DNA of 64,000 nt from Cornus controversa (taxonomy: Eukaryota; Streptophyta; Magnoliopsida; Cornales; Cornaceae): the NCBI GenBank assembly GCA_026545225.1, contig CM048846.1, positions 85,701,270 through 85,765,269 of the forward strand, read 5' to 3'. Positions 60,818 to 64,000 of this stretch are shown here, one piece after another. Both the position numbers and the translations under genes were made by a program. Within the stretch, counting starts at the first letter, position 1, and the number at the start of each line of letters is the position of its first letter. Below the pieces are notes generated by a model. The model was not told the DNA's origin. It searched no databases and saw nothing but the letters and a program-made list of their open reading frames with translations.

Positions 60818-61520
60818 AAAATAACAGTACTCTACTAATAACACTAATTTTATCGATAAAATTAACACCAAAACATATTAAGTATTCACTCTATAATATA
60901 CATTAAATATTTATTGACACAAGGTTTTTTTTTTAGAAGATAAAGCAAAATATATTAACTTGTATATAAATATTTACAGTGGGGTCCATTGGACCTAAAG
61001 GCTAATAACAAGACCAGAGGCCACCCAAAAGCAACCCAACAACTGGATACCCAATAAACCAGGATTAGTTAGTGGCCATATAGGACTAAAAAACTAGAAA
61101 GCCCAGTAGGCCCAAGAGTATGATAATTTGAAACAAGTAGCCGTTGCCAAAGTTGGAGCAAAAATGATATGTGGCTTGCAAGTTAAGCCAAGTAAAACAC
61201 TAATAAGCCTTTTATTATATACCGGTATTTTTAACTTCCAATTCTAATATATAGATGGTAAAACCAAGTTTATGAACCTAACAATAATGTTGCGTAAGGT
61301 AGGTTTTAGAGAGATTACAGAAGGAAATAAGAGAGATTAAATGAAAAAAAAAAGATAAGATCGAGAGGCAAAATAGGAAAGTAGGGCAAGGCAATCACCG
61401 CCTTTTTAAGCAACAAAAGAGTCATGATAGGGTAGAGAACTACTGAGACTATACGTACAGAAACAATTTAGGGTAGAGAACTACTGAGACTATACGTACA
61501 GAAACAATTTTGCTAGAGAG
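60818..61520 (+). promoter_or_regulatory. Proximal upstream region and leader of the intact MAPKKK
   Basis: Bases 60960-61400 match the 5' flank kept in relic A' (20520-20960), so this is conserved promoter sequence. Where the relic has TTATATAAG, the intact gene has CCTTTTTAAGC (about 61400-61412), a weaker TATA-like box. A 41-bp segment (GGGTAGAGAACTACTGAGAC...) is tandemly doubled at about 61429-61510, directly before the start codon, and would lengthen the leader. No transcription start can be fixed from sequence alone. Confidence 0.55.
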
Positions 61521-62591
61521 ATGGAAAGAGAGACTATATGGTGGACGCGAGGAAGAAAACTGGGAAGGGGCAGTTTTGGAGTAGTTTCATTGGCTGAGGC
61601 ATACAATGAAGATCAGAGTTCGATTGCTCCTCCTTTTATGATGGCTGTGAAATCTGCACAACTGTCTTTGTCACGTTCGCTTCGCAAGGAAAGAAAGCTT
61701 CTACATCAACTTGAAGGCTGTCCATACGTTCTTCGATGTTTCGGTGACGAGGTTTCTACTGAGAATGGACTTCAATTCTACAATATCATGTTGGAGTATG
61801 CCTCCGGTGGTAGTTTGGCTGATCGTATTAAGAGTTCCGGTAAAGGATTGCCGGAGTTTGAAGTCAGACGATATACAAAGAATATGCTCATGGGTCTCAG
61901 TTATATTCACAAACAAGGTTACGTGCACTGTGACATAAAGCCCCATAATATCCTACTTGTCAGTGAGGACACTTCATCATTATCATCATCTTGTTTGGCT
62001 TCGAGTTTGATTATTCCGAGGTTGAAAAGGGTTGAAGAAACCGCAAAGATTGCTGATTTTGGGCTTGCTATGAAGATTGCAAAGAAAAGAAGTGATAAGT
62101 TGAGGGGCACAGCTATGTATTTGGCACCTGAGTCGGTTCGTCATCAAGAATACCAGCCTCATTCGGATATTTGGGCACTTGGGTGCACTGTGTTGGAGTT
62201 GATTAAGGGGACAACACCATGGCATTGCGACCCACATACCGAGCCTTGTGCTCTTTTGTTTCGCATTGGTTGGGGAAAAAAACTGCCGGAAATTCCAAGT
62301 TGGTTGTCTGAAGAGGCGAAAGACTTCTTGGAGAAGTGTTTGGTCGATGATCCGAAGTCGCGATGGTCTGCCGACATGCTCTTAAGCCATCCCTTTGTTT
62401 CATCTATGGACTGTATTACTAAGGATGTTAAAGAAGAAAGAAGCAAAGTTTTTTCACTCTTTGTTTCATCTATGGACTGTATTACTAAGGATGTTAAAGA
62501 AGAAAGAAGCAAAGTTTTTTCAAGTGAAACAAGAAACGCAGCATATATATATATGATTAATCATCCCAGAGTTCATCAGTTGATCTTCTAA
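61521..62591 (+). CDS. MEKK-type MAP kinase kinase kinase (MAPKKK17/18/20-like)
   Basis: A single-exon gene of 356 codons, starting MERETIWWTRGRKLGRGSFG. This start matches fragments A and C. Kinase motifs are complete: GRGSFG at residues 15-20, AVK with Lys44, helix-C Glu in RKERK (57), catalytic HCDIKPHN at 136-143, DFG at 179-181, RGTAMYLAPES at 195-205, and DIWALGCTVLELIKGTTPW. The HCD instead of HRD motif and intronless structure fit the Arabidopsis MAPKKK13-21 group, whose members 17, 18 and 20 act above MKK3 or MKK5 in abscisic acid and stress signalling. A serine-rich insert (about 148-165) separates the catalytic loop from DFG. The 22-residue FVSSMDCITKDVKEERSKVF block is repeated at the C-terminal end. 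The ending MINHPRVHQLIF appears to come from a frame shift at the AT run 62543-62554. Substrate and regulation are inferred. Confidence 0.93.
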   Translation: MERETIWWTRGRKLGRGSFGVVSLAEAYNEDQSSIAPPFMMAVKSAQLSLSRSLRKERKLLHQLEGCPYVLRCFGDEVSTENGLQFYNIMLEYASGGSLADRIKSSGKGLPEFEVRRYTKNMLMGLSYIHKQGYVHCDIKPHNILLVSEDTSSLSSSCLASSLIIPRLKRVEETAKIADFGLAMKIAKKRSDKLRGTAMYLAPESVRHQEYQPHSDIWALGCTVLELIKGTTPWHCDPHTEPCALLFRIGWGKKLPEIPSWLSEEAKDFLEKCLVDDPKSRWSADMLLSHPFVSSMDCITKDVKEERSKVFSLFVSSMDCITKDVKEERSKVFSSETRNAAYIYMINHPRVHQLIF

Positions 62592-63963
62592 TTAAACCAT
62601 ACAAGATTATGTGGAAGAGAGGGCTTAACAGACAACAACATGAAGAACAACCCCTTTGCAAGAAGAGAAAAAGAACAATGGAAGAAGAGGTCCAGGAAGC
62701 ACAACAACAGCCCAATACGACATACTATCAACTTTTCTGGGGAGTAAAGAGAATTACAGCAGTATATGGTTCAAGGGATGATGACAATTTGTCTTTGGAA
62801 TTATTGTGGTGATTTATATGTCTTGGAGGCCAAAGGCCAACGAGCTTATCCAAAGTTTTGCTCTTATTGATTCTGTTCCTAACTTTTTTATTTCTAATCT
62901 TTTTTGTTGCTAATTAACTTTGGTTCATGATATGGCTTTCCTCTGTGAGCCTTTCATCTGTGATGGACTTTGTCCCCCTGTTCTGTGTATTAATTCCTTC
63001 TTCTTCTATACAAATTTACCCTTTACAGAGTATGAAAGGGGCATACCCCCTGTATATTAACTCAAAAAACCATGGGCTGTTAGCTATACAATTATTAAAG
63101 ACTTCCAAAATCTTCCACCCAATGTGTGATGGTGGAGAGTGAAAATGCAGTAGGGGTTGCTAGCATTCAGCTTGGAAGTAACTTGACCAAGTAGTTAACT
63201 TTGGTTTTTTGTGATTGTAAGTTGTGGTTTTTATCAGAGCAAGAATAAGAAAATATACAGTTATTAAAAAACCTTATATGATATTATAGTGTGCTTAATT
63301 TGTAAGTGGTTTAATGCTTGAACAACAGTAACATTAGTGTGTGTGAGTCGGAGCCTCACAACAGTCACTTTGTTAAATAATAATGGTTAGGTCGGTCTCA
63401 AACCATCCCTCCCTCCTGAGATCCTACTGTAATGGGCCAGAACCGGGTAATGTTCCTTAATGTCCTAATTTGCAAGACTTGGTTATATGATCTTAGTCTG
63501 GGGCTCTGAATGCCAAAGAACTCAATGTGAGGAGGTTAATGGTTGAGACACTTGAAAAGACAATAGTGTATATATAAGGTGATATTTGGTAAGAAGAACG
63601 CAAGCCAATTAAACTCTTTCCACTAAGGTTTTTGTTAATGTAAACCAACAATAATAGTTTTAAACTTGCTCATGTATAAATCTCTGATAATGACTTTAAA
63701 CTGGTTTATGTATTTATAAATTATAAGAACTAAAGAATTGTGAAGTAAGCCATGTAGCAAAAAACAAAATACCATTCTATTAAGACAGTCCAAAATTATT
63801 ATTGAAAGCGAAAATAAACACACTGCATGCATTTTCCTGCAACCTCAAGAGATGGCCTTCGTTTGACAAGGCGTTTTGAGTCAACAGTAACATTGTTCCA
63901 AAGTAAGAAATGCCAAACTTTATTCTAAAGATAAGAGTCTCATGGGATTTCAAAAACAATTCC
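62592..63963. other. 3' flank of the intact MAPKKK, shared with the duplicated blocks
   Basis: The first 220 bp (to about 62812) hold an open frame (MWKRGLNRQQHEEQPLCKKR, KRTMEEEVQEAQQQ...) that looks like the former C-terminal end of the kinase. From about 62818 the sequence matches 21260-22490 and 31970-32040 in parts, and from 63520 it matches 32200-32710, leading into the MBD-like 3' end. No separate gene is called. Confidence 0.6.
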
Positions 63964-64000
63964 TCACTTCTTTACATGTCTTCCATTCCCTTCTGCCTTC
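63964..64000 (-). CDS. Last codons of a second MBD-like gene (cut by the window edge)
   Basis: The minus strand ends KAEGNGRHVKK and a TGA at 63966-63964, matching NAEGIERHGKK and its stop at 32711. The 3' flank (63660-63963) also matches 32390-32710 closely, including ATTATAAGAACTAAAGAATT and GATGGCCTTCGTTTGACAAG. The body of this gene must lie beyond position 64000. Confidence 0.5.
   Translation of the reverse strand, partial: KAEGNGRHVKK

Noticed and set aside
62609-62812. A separate small gene downstream of the kinase
   Set aside because: Better explained as the former kinase C-terminus, since the relic at 21.1 kb continues into the same frame.

Overview
The window looks like nuclear DNA of a flowering plant, probably a woody core eudicot. 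It is AT-rich, genes have long introns, and gene relics sit among MITEs, LINE fragments, a Ty1/copia relic, an Athila-type Ty3/gypsy element, a Cassandra-type TRIM array and a piece of plastid DNA. No species is claimed. Protein names rest on remembered family motifs, because no search could be run.

Layout: (1) 1-4632, minus strand: the first two coding exons of an OSCA1/CSC1 calcium channel gene (closest remembered relative: Arabidopsis At1g32090). They are separated by a 3.9 kb intron holding an antisense LINE tail, and the gene runs off the left edge. (2) 4633-15100: noncoding DNA with two related Tourist-like MITEs, an old copia relic, a 225-bp tandem repeat and a fold-back element with a near-perfect 9-bp target duplication. 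(3) 15180-21250: decayed copies of a MEKK-type MAP kinase kinase kinase gene, interrupted by a TRIM array with an antisense 5S-rRNA-like domain. (4) 21250-32400: a roughly 2 kb block present twice (21585-23645 and 29484-31513), with a hAT-like element, a fold-back element and a truncated G-type lectin receptor kinase between the copies. (5) 32711-38668, minus strand: exons of a probable methyl-CpG-binding-domain (MBD) gene, with a LINE fragment and a MADS-box exon fragment in its introns. (6) 39-55 kb: MITEs, a 1 kb fold-back element and a gag-protease-bearing Athila-like element with two LTR copies. (7) 56345-64000: further copies of the kinase intergenic region, another kinase head fragment, the only kinase gene with a complete catalytic domain (61521-62591, plus strand), and the last codons of a second MBD-like gene at the right edge.

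The main theme is a duplicated neighbourhood: kinase fragment (minus), about 2.2-2.9 kb of shared intergenic DNA, kinase (plus), shared 3' flank, MBD-like gene (minus). One copy spans about 17.8-38.7 kb and the other 58.2-64.0 kb and beyond. Four kinase copies have decayed in different ways. The surviving one keeps its catalytic motifs, but its tail carries a 66-bp tandem duplication and an AT microsatellite that appears to have shifted the reading frame.
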